Assembly: GCF_008831285.2 (NCBI RefSeq)
Contig: NC_045151.1
Span: forward strand, 11,646,571 to 11,710,570
Source of the DNA: Nymphaea colorata
Taxonomy: Eukaryota; Streptophyta; Magnoliopsida; Nymphaeales; Nymphaeaceae
Length of the DNA: 64,000 nucleotides
Direction: 5' to 3'
In this document: positions 14,601 to 25,686 of the stretch, piece by piece
Numbering within the stretch: position 1 is the first letter of the stretch
How the letters are laid out: the number at the start of each line of letters is the position of its first letter
Position numbers and translations under genes: made by a program
The notes under the pieces: generated by a model
What the model saw: the letters and a program-made list of their open reading frames with translations, nothing else
Database searches by the model: none
What the model was told of the DNA's origin: nothing

Positions 14601-17600
14601 TCGGCTCAAAATGGGTATTTACTATCAAGTATAACTCAGATGGTACCGTTGAGCGATACAAAGCCCGATTGGTAGCAAAAGGTACACAGACATATGGTAT
14701 TGACTTCTTTGAAACTTTCTCTCCTGGTACTATACGCCTTATGGATAGAATATGTACCAGCTTGATGTTAAAAATGTCTTTTTGTATATGGATCTATCTG
14801 AAGTAGTTTATATGCAGCAACCACCTGGTTCTGAGAAACATGGGGAGTGTACCAAGGTATGTTTGTTAAAGAAGGCTATATATGGTTTGAAACAGAGTCC
14901 CAGAGCATAGTTTCAGAAATTGTGTGATATTGTGTCCAAGTTTGAGTTTCATAGATCTCCTTTAGATCATTCATTGTTCATAAAAAGAACCTCAAGAGGT
15001 ATGGTTGTTATGGTGATATATGTGGATGACATTGTTTTAGCTGGTGACAGTGAACAAGAAATACAAGACACAAAGAAGTATCTCCAACAACACTTTGTTA
15101 CTAAAGATCTTGGCTCTCTACGTTACTTCTTGGGGATAGAAGTAGCAAAAAGTAAAGAAGGTCTAGTCCTTTCCCAAAGAAAATATGTTCTTGATTTGCT
15201 ACAAGGGACATGTATGACTGGAACTAAACCAACATCTATTCCTATGAATTCTCGTATTCACTTATATGATGATAAATCTGAACCTGTTAATAGCAAATCA
15301 TATCGGTGTCTGATTGAAAAGCTACTATATGTAACCATTACTAGACCCGATATATCCTTTGCTGTGTGATGAAACATATTAGATGGGTCTTGGGACCGGG
15401 TCTGGATCCATACCCGATCCATCGTGTAGCCCTTGTTGGGCCTTACTTAAAGATTGTGACCCTAATTTTGAGTGAGTTAATGAAATCTTAAGAGAGAGAG
15501 AGTCTGGCGGCTAGTGGGCACCAGCTCCTCCTGATCCGTGGTTTTTTTCCTATTGTTGAGGGTTTTTCCACGTTACATCGTGTTAGAATATCACGTAATA
15601 GGGAATCGGGTCCGGATATGGACCCGGCACCCATGGGCATGGAAACCGAGGATGGCTCGGTGCCCTAGGTGGGTTTCCTCTCCCTCTTATTTTCTGATCA
15701 AGTATTGTAATCAATTGATTAAGTGATAATAGACTCTCTCTCCTAGGGTTGCGGTTTTACCCCTAGGTTAGAGCTTTTCCGTGGTTTTTTTCCTCTTCCT
15801 GAGGTTTTCCATGTATATCTTGTGTTGCTTCTTCGTTTCTTCTTCCGTTGCGTGTTTCTACATGGTATCAGAGACAGCGCGTGTGGGGTTCAGTCTGTGA
15901 TCGTGGAGTTTCCGCTGTTCTTGTGCCGCCGCCGCCGCCGTCGTTTTCGTCGCCGCCGCTAGTGTTGTCTTTTTCACCGCCGCCACCGTCGCTCCCTGAT
16001 TTGTTTCCGCCGCTGCCTGCACTGCCGCCTGCGACGCCGTCGTCGCTCGCAGCTGTCATCGCCCTTTGCTTTGTCGCCTCTTACGCCGCCGCCGTCTCCT
16101 GTGCACCGTCGCCTCTTGCGCCGTCGCCGCTGCTCTTGAGCCGTCACTGCCTCTCTTACGCAGTACTCCCTCTCGTGTTTTCTGGTGTTGGATATTGTTT
16201 GTCTTTGGTGCTCGTGATGGCCGCAGAGATGACTACCAAGATCGATGTTGCATTTGACACGGGCAGCAATACCAAGAGCGAGAATGTGTCTGTTCAAGTC
16301 ACCTCCATTTGGCTGAACAAAGACAACTATCTCTCTTGGTCTGCTGCGCTGAAAATTGGAATCACGAGTCGCGGTCGGCTGCCTTACATCACTGGGGAGA
16401 AACCCACGCCTAGTAAAACCGATCCTAGCTGGGCGACTTGGGTGTTGGAGGATAGTCAAGTTAAGGTGTGGATTATTAGTTCTGTTTCTGCTAATATTCA
16501 GCCCCTTATTTTGCAAAAGTCAACCTCATATGACATGTGGACTGTGCTTGCGAGGATGTATGGCCGTAAAAAGAGAGTCCTGCGTACGTACCAGATCAAA
16601 CGCAGCATCTATTCCCTTAAACAGTGTGACTTGTCTGTGACATCCTTTTATGCAGCCCTGAAGACTAAATGGGAGGAACTGGATTATCATGTGAATGATG
16701 ACTGTAATTGTGGTTCTGATCATGCCCTGTACTGGCAGAAGGAGTGGATGGACCAGACGTTTATTTTTCTGGGAGGTCTGCGTGATGAATTTGAATCCAT
16801 TAGGAGTCAAATTCTCAACTGTGACGAGACTCCTGGATTGATGAGGTGTATGCTCAGGTGGAATCTGAGGAACAACGCCGTCAGGTGATGCATATCGACT
16901 CTAGTCATGGTAGTTCACCCTCAGCCTTTGTTAGCGGTGCTCCAGGGACTGGGCAACATCCTATTCGGCGTTGTAGTCATTGTAACAAGTTGGGGCATTC
17001 TGTTGATTTCTGTTGGGATATTAATCCTGAGAAGAGGCTCACCCGTGGTCGTCCCCCTTCTGGTCGGCGAGGTCCTTCTGTGCCCGACTCTAGTCATGGT
17101 AGCTCTTCCAGTGTTGAAAAATCAAAGGTTTCCTCTGACCAAATCAAGGAACTGCAAGCTTATATCAGCCGACTTTCTACTACTCAGGAGGACGCCTCCA
17201 CGTCTGAGGGTGCTCAGTTAGCCCAAGCTCTTGTTGCCACAAGCGATCAAGGTAATCCCTCACTTGGTGATTGGATTGTTGATAGTGGAGCTACGCATCA
17301 TATGACAAGGGACCCTAAGATGTTTCAAGAGTACAAATTGTCTTCAGGGCAGCAGTGCGTGTCTATGGCTGATGGGTCTTCCATATCTGTGGCTGAGAAA
17401 GGGAGTTTGTCCTTGTTAAATAAATATCGTCTTCATAATGCTCTTCATGTTCCCAATATCCCTGTGAATTTGTTATCTGTCAGCAGTATTACAAAAAAAC
17501 TCAATTGAAATCTAATCTTTTCTGCTGATCATTGTTCCCTGTAGGACTTGGTGACGGGAAAGAAGATTGAGATTGGTTCGGTTATTGATGGTCTCTATAG

Positions 17601-20600
17601 ACTGCCCGTGCAGGTTGCTTTTGCTCTCATTTCAGCCACTAGTGGATAGTTGTCGGGCGTGGAGGATAGGTCTACCATTATGCGATGGCACGAGCGTCTT
17701 GGACATCTCCCATTCCAGTTGATTAAGAAGTTGTTCCCTAGTTTTTTTACTTCTCTTTTCATAGACTCCTTCAATTGTGAAGTGTGTCAGTTGGCTAAGC
17801 ATGTTAGGGCTTCGTACCCTATTTCTATCAATAAAACCACACGTCCTTTTGCTTTGGTTCATTCTGATGTTTGGGGTCCTTCGGGAGTACCCACCTGTCG
17901 TGGTTTTCATTACTTTATGACTCTTATTGATGACTACTCCCGGTGTACGTTCGTGTACTTGTTGAAAGAACGTAGTGAAGTCCCAGTCATTGTCAAAAAT
18001 TTTGTTGCATTTGTTGAGAATCAATTTTAAACGTCTGTTCAGACTTTCCGCACTGATAATGCTAGAGAGTATGTCTTCTAATCCCTGGATGACTTCTTGA
18101 GGAGCAAGGGTATTGTTCATGAGACGTCCTGTAGCTACACTCCTCCACAGAATGGCGTGGCCGAACGAAAAAATCGCCATTTATTAGATGTCATCGGTGC
18201 TATTATGTTCCACAGGTACATTCCTAAGCGCTGCTGGGGTGATGCTCTTCTCACCAGTGCCCACCTTATTAACCGTATGCCTACTCGTGTGTTGAATAGT
18301 CGTACTCCTTACTCTGTGCTCAGGCCCACTCATAACCCCCGGCCTCTTACTCATCGGGTTTTTGGGTGTATTTGCTTTGTTCATAACCATAGTCCAACCA
18401 TCAAGAAACTTGACCCTCGGTCTGTCAAAGCTGTCTTCTTGGGGTATTCCTCAATTTAGAAGGGATATAAATGTCTTGATGCTACTACTTCCAAATTCTA
18501 TGTCTCCTGGGATGTTACCTTCTATGAACATGAGGCGTATTTTCCTGTGAATCCTCTTCAGGGGGAGTGTATAGGGAACAGTGTGGAAGAGTATTCTTCA
18601 AATCAGCTTATTCAGTTTATGGACTTCTTGATTACAAAGCTAGTTACAATGTGGAAGATATAGTCAGAGATGATAGAGACAGTCATGTGGAAGGGGGCCA
18701 TGATGTGGAAGTTACAGTCAGAGATGATAGAGACAGTCATGTGGAAGGGGGCCCTGTGGATGATCAGCCCACAGCCCGTGATCATTTATTTGGCCAGGTG
18801 TACACCAGAAAGAAGAAAGATGTGGTTGAGGATGTTGATGTAACCAATCCCAATCCTGTGAGTTCCCCGAATGAACCAAGTCCAATGAATGAAGAGCTTC
18901 CCATAGCCTTGCGCAAGGGGACCAGGTCATGTACTTCTCACCCTATTCAGAGATTTGTCTCATATGCGAAACTCAGTAAAGATTACAAATGCTTTATTAC
19001 TTCTTTGTCTATGTCTGTAATTCCCAGGTGTGTGGAAGATGCTAGAGAGGATCCTAAATGGCTACAGGCATTGGCAAAGAACAACACGTGGGAAGTGGTT
19101 GATATTCCCAAGGGGACTCACTTAGTCGGTTCCAAGTGGGTGTTTAATGTGAAGTATAAACCTGGTGGTATGGAAAAGTAAAAGGCAGGAAGTCTGCTGT
19201 AGGTCCAGTCCTGAGGCTGAATACAGGGCTGTTGCTATGGGGGTTACAGAAATGTTATGGCTGAAGATTCTTTTTGCAGATATTGGAATTGAAATGGAAG
19301 AGAAGATGAAGATGTATTGTGACAATAAGTCTGCAATTAACCTGGCAAATAATCCTGTCCTGCATGACAGAACCAAACATGTGGAGATAGATCGTCACTT
19401 CATACGGGAGCGTATAGATTCAAAGGAGTTGATTCTTTCTTATATGAAGTCTGAAGATCAAATTGCAGATGTGCTAACTAAAGCCTTATGTACATCACAA
19501 TTTCAAAAGAATGTTAGCAAGCTTGGCATGTTTGACATGTATGCCAAGGTTGAGGGGGAGTGTTAGAATATCACGTAATAGGGAACCGGGTCCGGATATG
19601 GACCCGACACCCATGGGTGCAGGAACCGAGGATGGCTCGGTGCCCTAGGCGGGTTTCCTCTTCCTCTTATTTTCTGATCAAGTATTGTAATCAGTTGATT
19701 AAGTGATAATAGACTCTCTCTCCTAGGGTTGCGGTTTTGCCCCTAGGTTAGAGCTTCTCCGTTGTTTTTTTCCTCTTCCTGAGGTTTTCCACGTATATCT
19801 TGTGTTGCTTCTTCGTTTCTTCTTCCGTTGCGTGTTTCTACACATCGTGTTCCTCGTTTTTCTTTTCTTGGTGTTCGTGTTTCTACATGGTATCAGAGCC
19901 AGCGGATTTGGGATTTTTTTTGGTGATCGTGAAGATTTCTCTCACCGCTGCCGCTGCTGTCCCTGCCACTGCTGCCGCCACCATCGCCGCTGCCACCACC
20001 GCCGCCGCCGATTGCACCGCTGCCACCACAGCCGCCGCCGACTGCATTCCTCTTCGCCCTTGCCCGACATTGTCTTTCCTCTGTCGTGGAGTTCCGACGC
20101 TGTCTACCAGTCTGTCGTTGGTGTTCTGCTCCGCCCGACGTCGCCTGCCTCTCCTTCGCCCGATGTTGCCGTCGCCTGCCTCTGCTTCGCCTGACGTTCC
20201 CATGCCCTCTGTTGCTGTCTAGGCCGACGCTATTCCTGTCTGCTCCGCCCGACCTGTTTGCTCCGCCTGACGCTACTCAGTCCTGTCTGCTCCACCTGAC
20301 GCTACTCAGTCCTGTCTGCTCCGCTTGTCTGCTCCGTCCGACTTGCCACCGGTGCCAGGCATCGCCTTGCAGGTTTGTCGTGCCCCTTGCTGCCGCCGGT
20401 GACCATTTGTTGTCGCCCAGTGCCCCTCTATCTCTGCACCGCCCGACGGTTCCTGTTCGTTCGATATCCAGCGTCTGCTGTGTAGGTCAAGCGACTGTCT
20501 CCTGCTGTGTTGTTTGTGCCGCCTAGCGTCGCCGTCCTGTCAAGCCGAGTGTTACAGCCCCTGAGACTCTTGTTGGACTTTGGTGCTATTTCTCTTGGCA

Positions 20601-23600
20601 TTGTTATCAGCTTTGATTTGGGTGTTCTATCGACGTGATGGCGGATTCCCGTATGGGAGAGTGGATCATCGACAGTGCTGCTACTCACCACATGACCGGC
20701 GATCCTAAAGTCTTTCATGAGTATAAGCTTTCGTCAAGAAAGGAACATGTTTCTTTTGCTGATGGTTCATCTATCTCTGTGGCTGGGAAAGAGAGTCTCC
20801 CACTTTTGAACAAGTTCTTAGTCCACAATGCTCTACATGTTCCCCATCTTCCCTTGAACCTCTTGTCGGTTAGCCAGATCACGAAAGAGTTGAATTGCGA
20901 ACTTATTTTTTCTGCTGATCGCTGTGTTATGCAGGACTTGGTGACAGGGAAGAGGATTGGGATTGGTCTGACTTCTGATGGGCTATATCGTTACCTATGC
21001 GTACTGCTCAGGCTCTCATGACGGCAGTCAGTCAAGCAACGAAGAACAGAGAGGACTCCCTTCAGTTGATTCTACGTTGGCATGAGCGACTTGGACACCT
21101 GCCTTTTGGACTTCTTAGACAGTTGTTTCCTGATTTATGTTCCAGGTTAGATATGGCTACGGTGTCATGTGATGTCTGTCACCTGGCCAAACATGTTAGG
21201 GCTTCATATCCTTTGTCTAGCCATCAGTCTAATGAGGTATTTACCATGATTCATTCTGATGTGTGGGGGCCTTTAGGGATTCCTTCTTATCATGGTTTTC
21301 AGTATTTTATCATCTTTATAGATGATTGTTCTCGTAACACTATTGTCTACTTGTTGAAAGACCGTAGTGAAGTTTCTACTGTCATAGAGACTTTCATTGC
21401 TTATGTGGAAACTCAATATGGAGCATCTGTTAAGACCTTTCGATCTGACAATGCTCGTGAGTATATGTGTCAGTCTATTGATAGCTTCTTTCGAAAAAAA
21501 GGAATTGTTCATGAGACTTCCTGTAGTTATACTCCTCCTCAAAATGGAGTTGCTGAACGAAAGAATCGTCAGATATTGAATATGACTCGAGCTCTTCTTT
21601 TTCAACGTCATGTTCCAAAAATGTATTGGGGGGATGCTGTGTTGACTAGTGCGTATCTTATAAACCGTTTGCCTAGTCGTGTGTTGAATGGGCAGACGCC
21701 TCACTCTATGTTACGGGGAGTCGTGAACCTTTCTCTCTTCCACCAAGAGTTTTTTGTTGTGTTTTCTTTATTCACAATCATAGTTCTCACATTAAAAAGC
21801 TTGATCCAAGGTCTATTAAGGGCATATTTCTAAGTTATTCTCCCACTCAAAAAGGGTATAAGTGTCAGGACCCTTCCACTGGTCGTGCCTATGTTACCAA
21901 TGATGTCACTTTCCTTGAACATGCTTCATATTTTGGTGAGAATCCTCTTCAGAGGGAGAATTCTATGTCAAAAGAAGAGTATTCTTCGAGTCAGAAAATT
22001 CTGTTTACAGATTTTTTGGACTACAGGCGTGAATCCGTTGGTCCTTCTATTGAGGTGCTTAAACAGGAAAAAAATGGAGAGTGTTCTACTGGGGCAGGAG
22101 AGGAATGCAATCGTCTGTTTGGGCAAGTTTACTCTAGGCGAAGAGTATTTACTGATGAGATGATAGGTGGTGAGAATTCTACTCCCAATCCAGTTAGTCC
22201 TTCCCTGGATGAACCAAGTCGTGCTTAGAAGCAACCTATTGAAGAAGAGATTCAGACTGTTATTGCGAGTGAAGAGCTTCCCATCGCCCTGCGAAAGGGT
22301 GTCAGGTCACTCAACATCCTATTGGTAACTTTGTTTCATATTCTAGACTGAGCAAAGACTACAAATGTTTTGTATCTTCTCTTTCTTTGGCTATGATTCC
22401 CAAGAATGTTGCTGATGTTTAAAGTGATCCCAAGTGGACTTATGCAATGCAAGAAGAGATGGAAGCCCTGAGAAGAAACATGACGTGGGAGGTTATAAAG
22501 ATTCCTGAGGTTCACTTGGTTGGATCTAAGTGGGTCTACACCATCAAGTACAAACCAGATGGAAGTGTTGAAAGATACAAAGCTCGTCTTGTGGCCAAGG
22601 GGTTTAGTCAGAAATATGAGATTGTTTATTTAGAGACCTTTGCTCCTGTTGCAAAGATGAAGACTGTGAGAGTCATTATATCCTTAGCTGTGATGAAGGA
22701 GTGGAAGATGTACCAACTTGATGTCAAGAACGCATTTCTCAATGGAGACCTTGAAGAGGAAGTATATATGAGTATGCCTCCAGGATATGAGGAACCTGGT
22801 AAATGTTGCAAGCTAAGAAAAGTTTTATATGGGCTCAAACAGTCTCCTCGAGCATGGTTTGAACGACTTAGACTTGTCATGAGACAATGTGGATACCATC
22901 AAGGGAATAGAGATCATACACTCTTTGTGAAGAGAAATGAGCAAAAGGTTACTATTTTGTTGGTATATATTGATGATATGATTCTCACAGGAGATGATGA
23001 AGATGAAATAATTAAGGTAAAGAAACTGTTGGCGATCAAGTTTGATCTCAAGGACCTTGGTAAGTTGAAATATTTCCTTGGCATTGAAATTGCTAGGTCT
23101 GAGACTAGTTTCGTGCTAAATCAACGGAAGTATACTCTAGATTTGTTAAAGGAGACCGGAAAATTGGGGTGTAGACCAGCTTCTACTCCTCTAGGTGCTG
23201 GTCATAAGCTAAGTCTTAGAGATAGAGAGCCTATCTGTGAAGAGGCCAAAAGAAGATATCAATGTCTTGTAGGAAAGTTGATTTATCTTACTCTCACTAG
23301 ACCTGATATTACCTTTGTTGTGAATGTGATGAGTCAGTTCATGCATGCTCCCACGGATGCTCACTTGAAGGCTGTTGACAGGATCTTGCGCTACTTGAAG
23401 AGAAATCCTGGCAAAGGTCTTTTGTATGTCAAGCAAGACACTCTTCGGATTGAAGGTTATTCAGATGCAGACTGTGCATGCTGTATTGACACTAGGAGGT
23501 CCACCTTTGGCTATTGTATTTATTTGAAGAGAATCTCGTAGTGTGGAGAAGTAAAAGGCAAGATGTTTGTTCTCGTTTCAGTGTTGAAGCAGAATACAGA

Positions 23601-25604
23601 GCAGTGGCTATGGGAGTTTCAGAGCTTTTGTGGCTAAAAGTATTGTTGACTGATATTGGTATAAAGGTTGAAGAACCAATAAAGATGTATTGCGATAACA
23701 AGTCTGCAATCAACTTGGCCAACAATCCTGTGCTTCATGACAGAACAAAGCATGTTGAGATTGACCGACATTTCATTCGAGAGAGAATTGATGCTAAAGA
23801 ACTTGTACTTCCTTACATGAGATCTGAAAACCAAACAACTGATGTTCTGACGAAAGCTCTATCTTCGACTTCGTTCGAGAGAAATGTATCCAAGTTGGGC
23901 ATGTTTGATATGTATGCCCAATTTGAGGGGGAGTGTTGAAACATATTAGATGGGTCTCGGGACCGGGTCTGGATCCATACCCGATCCATCGTGTAGCCCT
24001 TGTTGGGCCTTACTTAAAGATTGTAACCCTAATTTTGAGTGAGTTAATGAAATCTTAAGAGAGAGAGAGTCTCGTGGCTAGTGGGCACTAGCTCCTCCCC
24101 ATCCATGGTTTTTTCCCTCTTGTTGAGAGTTTTTCCACGTTACATCATGTTCCTCGTTTTTCTTTTCTCAATGTTCGTGTTTCTACACTGTGGGAAAACT
24201 AAGCCAGTTTATGGATAAGCCAAGAAAAGCTCATTGGGATGCGGCTATGCTATTATTGAAATTTCTAAAAGGTTCTCCTGAAAATAGTCTATTATTTATA
24301 AGTTCTTCACTTCAGATAGAAGCTTATTCTGATGCAGATTATACAGGCTCTATTGATGACAGAAAGTCCACTACGGGATTTTGTATCTTTGTTGGTGGTA
24401 ACTTAGTTTCTTGGAGAAGTAAAAAGCAAACTGTTGTTGCTCAGTCAAGGGCAGAGTCAGAATACTGAGCAATGGCCTAAACTGTCACTGAAATCACTTG
24501 GATGAGAGCCATGCTAGAAGGTCTTGGAATACAGACAGAATTGCCTCTAAAATGCAATGTGATAATAAAGCGGCCACTTATATAGCAAATAATCTGGTTT
24601 TCCACGAATAGACCAACATATCGAAGTTGATTGTCACTACATTAGAGACTTGGTTCAAGCAGGAATCATTTCTACTGAATATATTGCTTCAGAAGATCAA
24701 ACATCAGATATATTTACCGAAACTCTTCCTATATCTGATTTCATGAAATGTTGTAACAAGCATCATTCTGTATTTTACAATTTTAGTATTAGGTAGTTTT
24801 CTGAATTTTAAAGTTTTGTTGGACTCTTTATGTAAAGGGTTAAACATAACCCTAATCATTATTATTTAAAGGAAAGGGAGCAGCCGTAACAAGTAGATTG
24901 CTCCTTACTCTCTTTCCTCCTCACGTTTTCTTCTTCTCCTTCTTCTCTACCTCTCTAAACAACACTTACTAAAGAAGTTTTGAAACATAAATAGCAGTAT
25001 TTGATTTTTGAAGATAAATAATTATTAGGGCAGATTAGAGCTAAAAATGCGCAAACCCTGATTCACAGTTTAAAGGAAGTGCGTAGGAAGCATAGAAGAA
25101 GGATGAAAAATAAGTGCATCAGAAGCACAAGAGAAACACAAGCGGAAGCATTGAAGAACTATAAGAGAAGCATGCGAGAAAGCACGACAATTAATCCACT
25201 CTTTTATTGAGCTTCCAAGAAAGAGTGATTCCTCTCTTGAACTAAAGCTCTGGTTGTCAATTTTGCTGATATACATACATGTTCAACCCTCGATCTACAA
25301 AAATCTGTTGGGACTGTTTCTTGCTTTAACATAAAAAATCTAGCAATGTATGTTTGTATATATAGAAAGAGAGAGGGATAGAGAGAGAATATGATTTATT
25401 ATGCAGGAAACTGCGCCGGAGTCGAGAGACTTAGTCATGGTATAAGGTCATAAAATCCCATGGCTAGTATACAAAATTGATGCCCAATTTCCCATAGAGC
25501 TCGAACTTCAGGTGTCTGTCAAACAGCTGAGGTCCACTCCACTATGCCAGCCCCCTTGGGGCCAGAGAGTAAATAAATTTATGATCCATATTATTTATAT
25601 TATC

Positions 25605-25635
<31 letters not shown>

Positions 25636-25641
25636 TGCTTG

Positions 25642-25686
<45 letters not shown>

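Larger units (their letters stand above)
15581..19842 (+). mobile_element. Copia C: innermost Ty1/copia element, inserted in the 5' LTR of copia B, RT core deleted
   Basis: This 4.26-kb element is flanked by CATCG duplications (15576-15580 and 19843-19847). Its LTRs are 282 bp (15581-15862 and 19561-19842) and differ at about 14 positions by hand count. The primer-binding site TGGTATCAGAGA is at 15863 and the polypurine tract TGAGGGGGAG is at 19551-19560. It carries gag, protease, integrase and RNase H. About 1 kb holding most of RT, including the catalytic YxDD, is missing. Its coding sequence and LTR end resemble element B, so it landed inside a relative. Confidence 0.95.
15367..24187 (+). 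mobile_element. Copia B: Ty1/copia element inserted in the RT-RNase H region of copia A, gag-less
   Basis: The element is bounded by a 5-bp duplication CTGTG (15362-15366 and 24188-24192). Its LTRs are 254 bp, TG...CA. The 5' LTR is in two pieces because element C inserted in it (15367-15580 and 19848-19887, together 254 bp). The primer-binding site TGGTATCAGAGCC is at 19888. Without C the element is about 4.55 kb. About 750 bp of C/G-rich leader is followed directly by protease, integrase, RT and RNase H. No gag domain or zinc knuckle is seen. A polypurine run TTGAGGGGGAG precedes the 3' LTR. Confidence 0.94.
10794..24964 (+). mobile_element. Copia A: Ty1/copia LTR retrotransposon in RLK2 intron 5, outermost of three nested elements
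   Basis: The element is flanked by a perfect 5-bp target duplication CTTAC (10789-10793 and 24965-24969). It has a 217-bp 5' LTR starting TGTT and ending AACA, then a TGGTATCAGAGC primer-binding site at 11011 matching initiator methionine tRNA. Gag, protease, integrase, RT and RNase H follow in copia order. The pol region is cut between RT and RNase H by elements B and C (15367-24187). Without them A is about 5.3 kb. The element is dead: several in-frame stops and frameshifts interrupt gag and pol. It lies antisense to the host gene. RLK1 intron 5 holds the matching uninterrupted site, so A inserted after the RLK duplication. Confidence 0.95.

Noticed and set aside
15974-16516. 180-residue minus-strand arginine/glycine-rich frame
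   Set aside because: It is a complementary-strand shadow of the CCG-rich copia C leader and gag.
19800-20526. Several overlapping 130-146 residue frames in the copia B leader
   Set aside because: They result from stop-poor GCC/CTG-rich sequence. No gag or other domain is seen, and the frames overlap each other.
10794-24964. An active copia element
   Set aside because: Stops and frameshifts occur in every element, B lacks gag, C lacks RT, and A has lost its polypurine tract.
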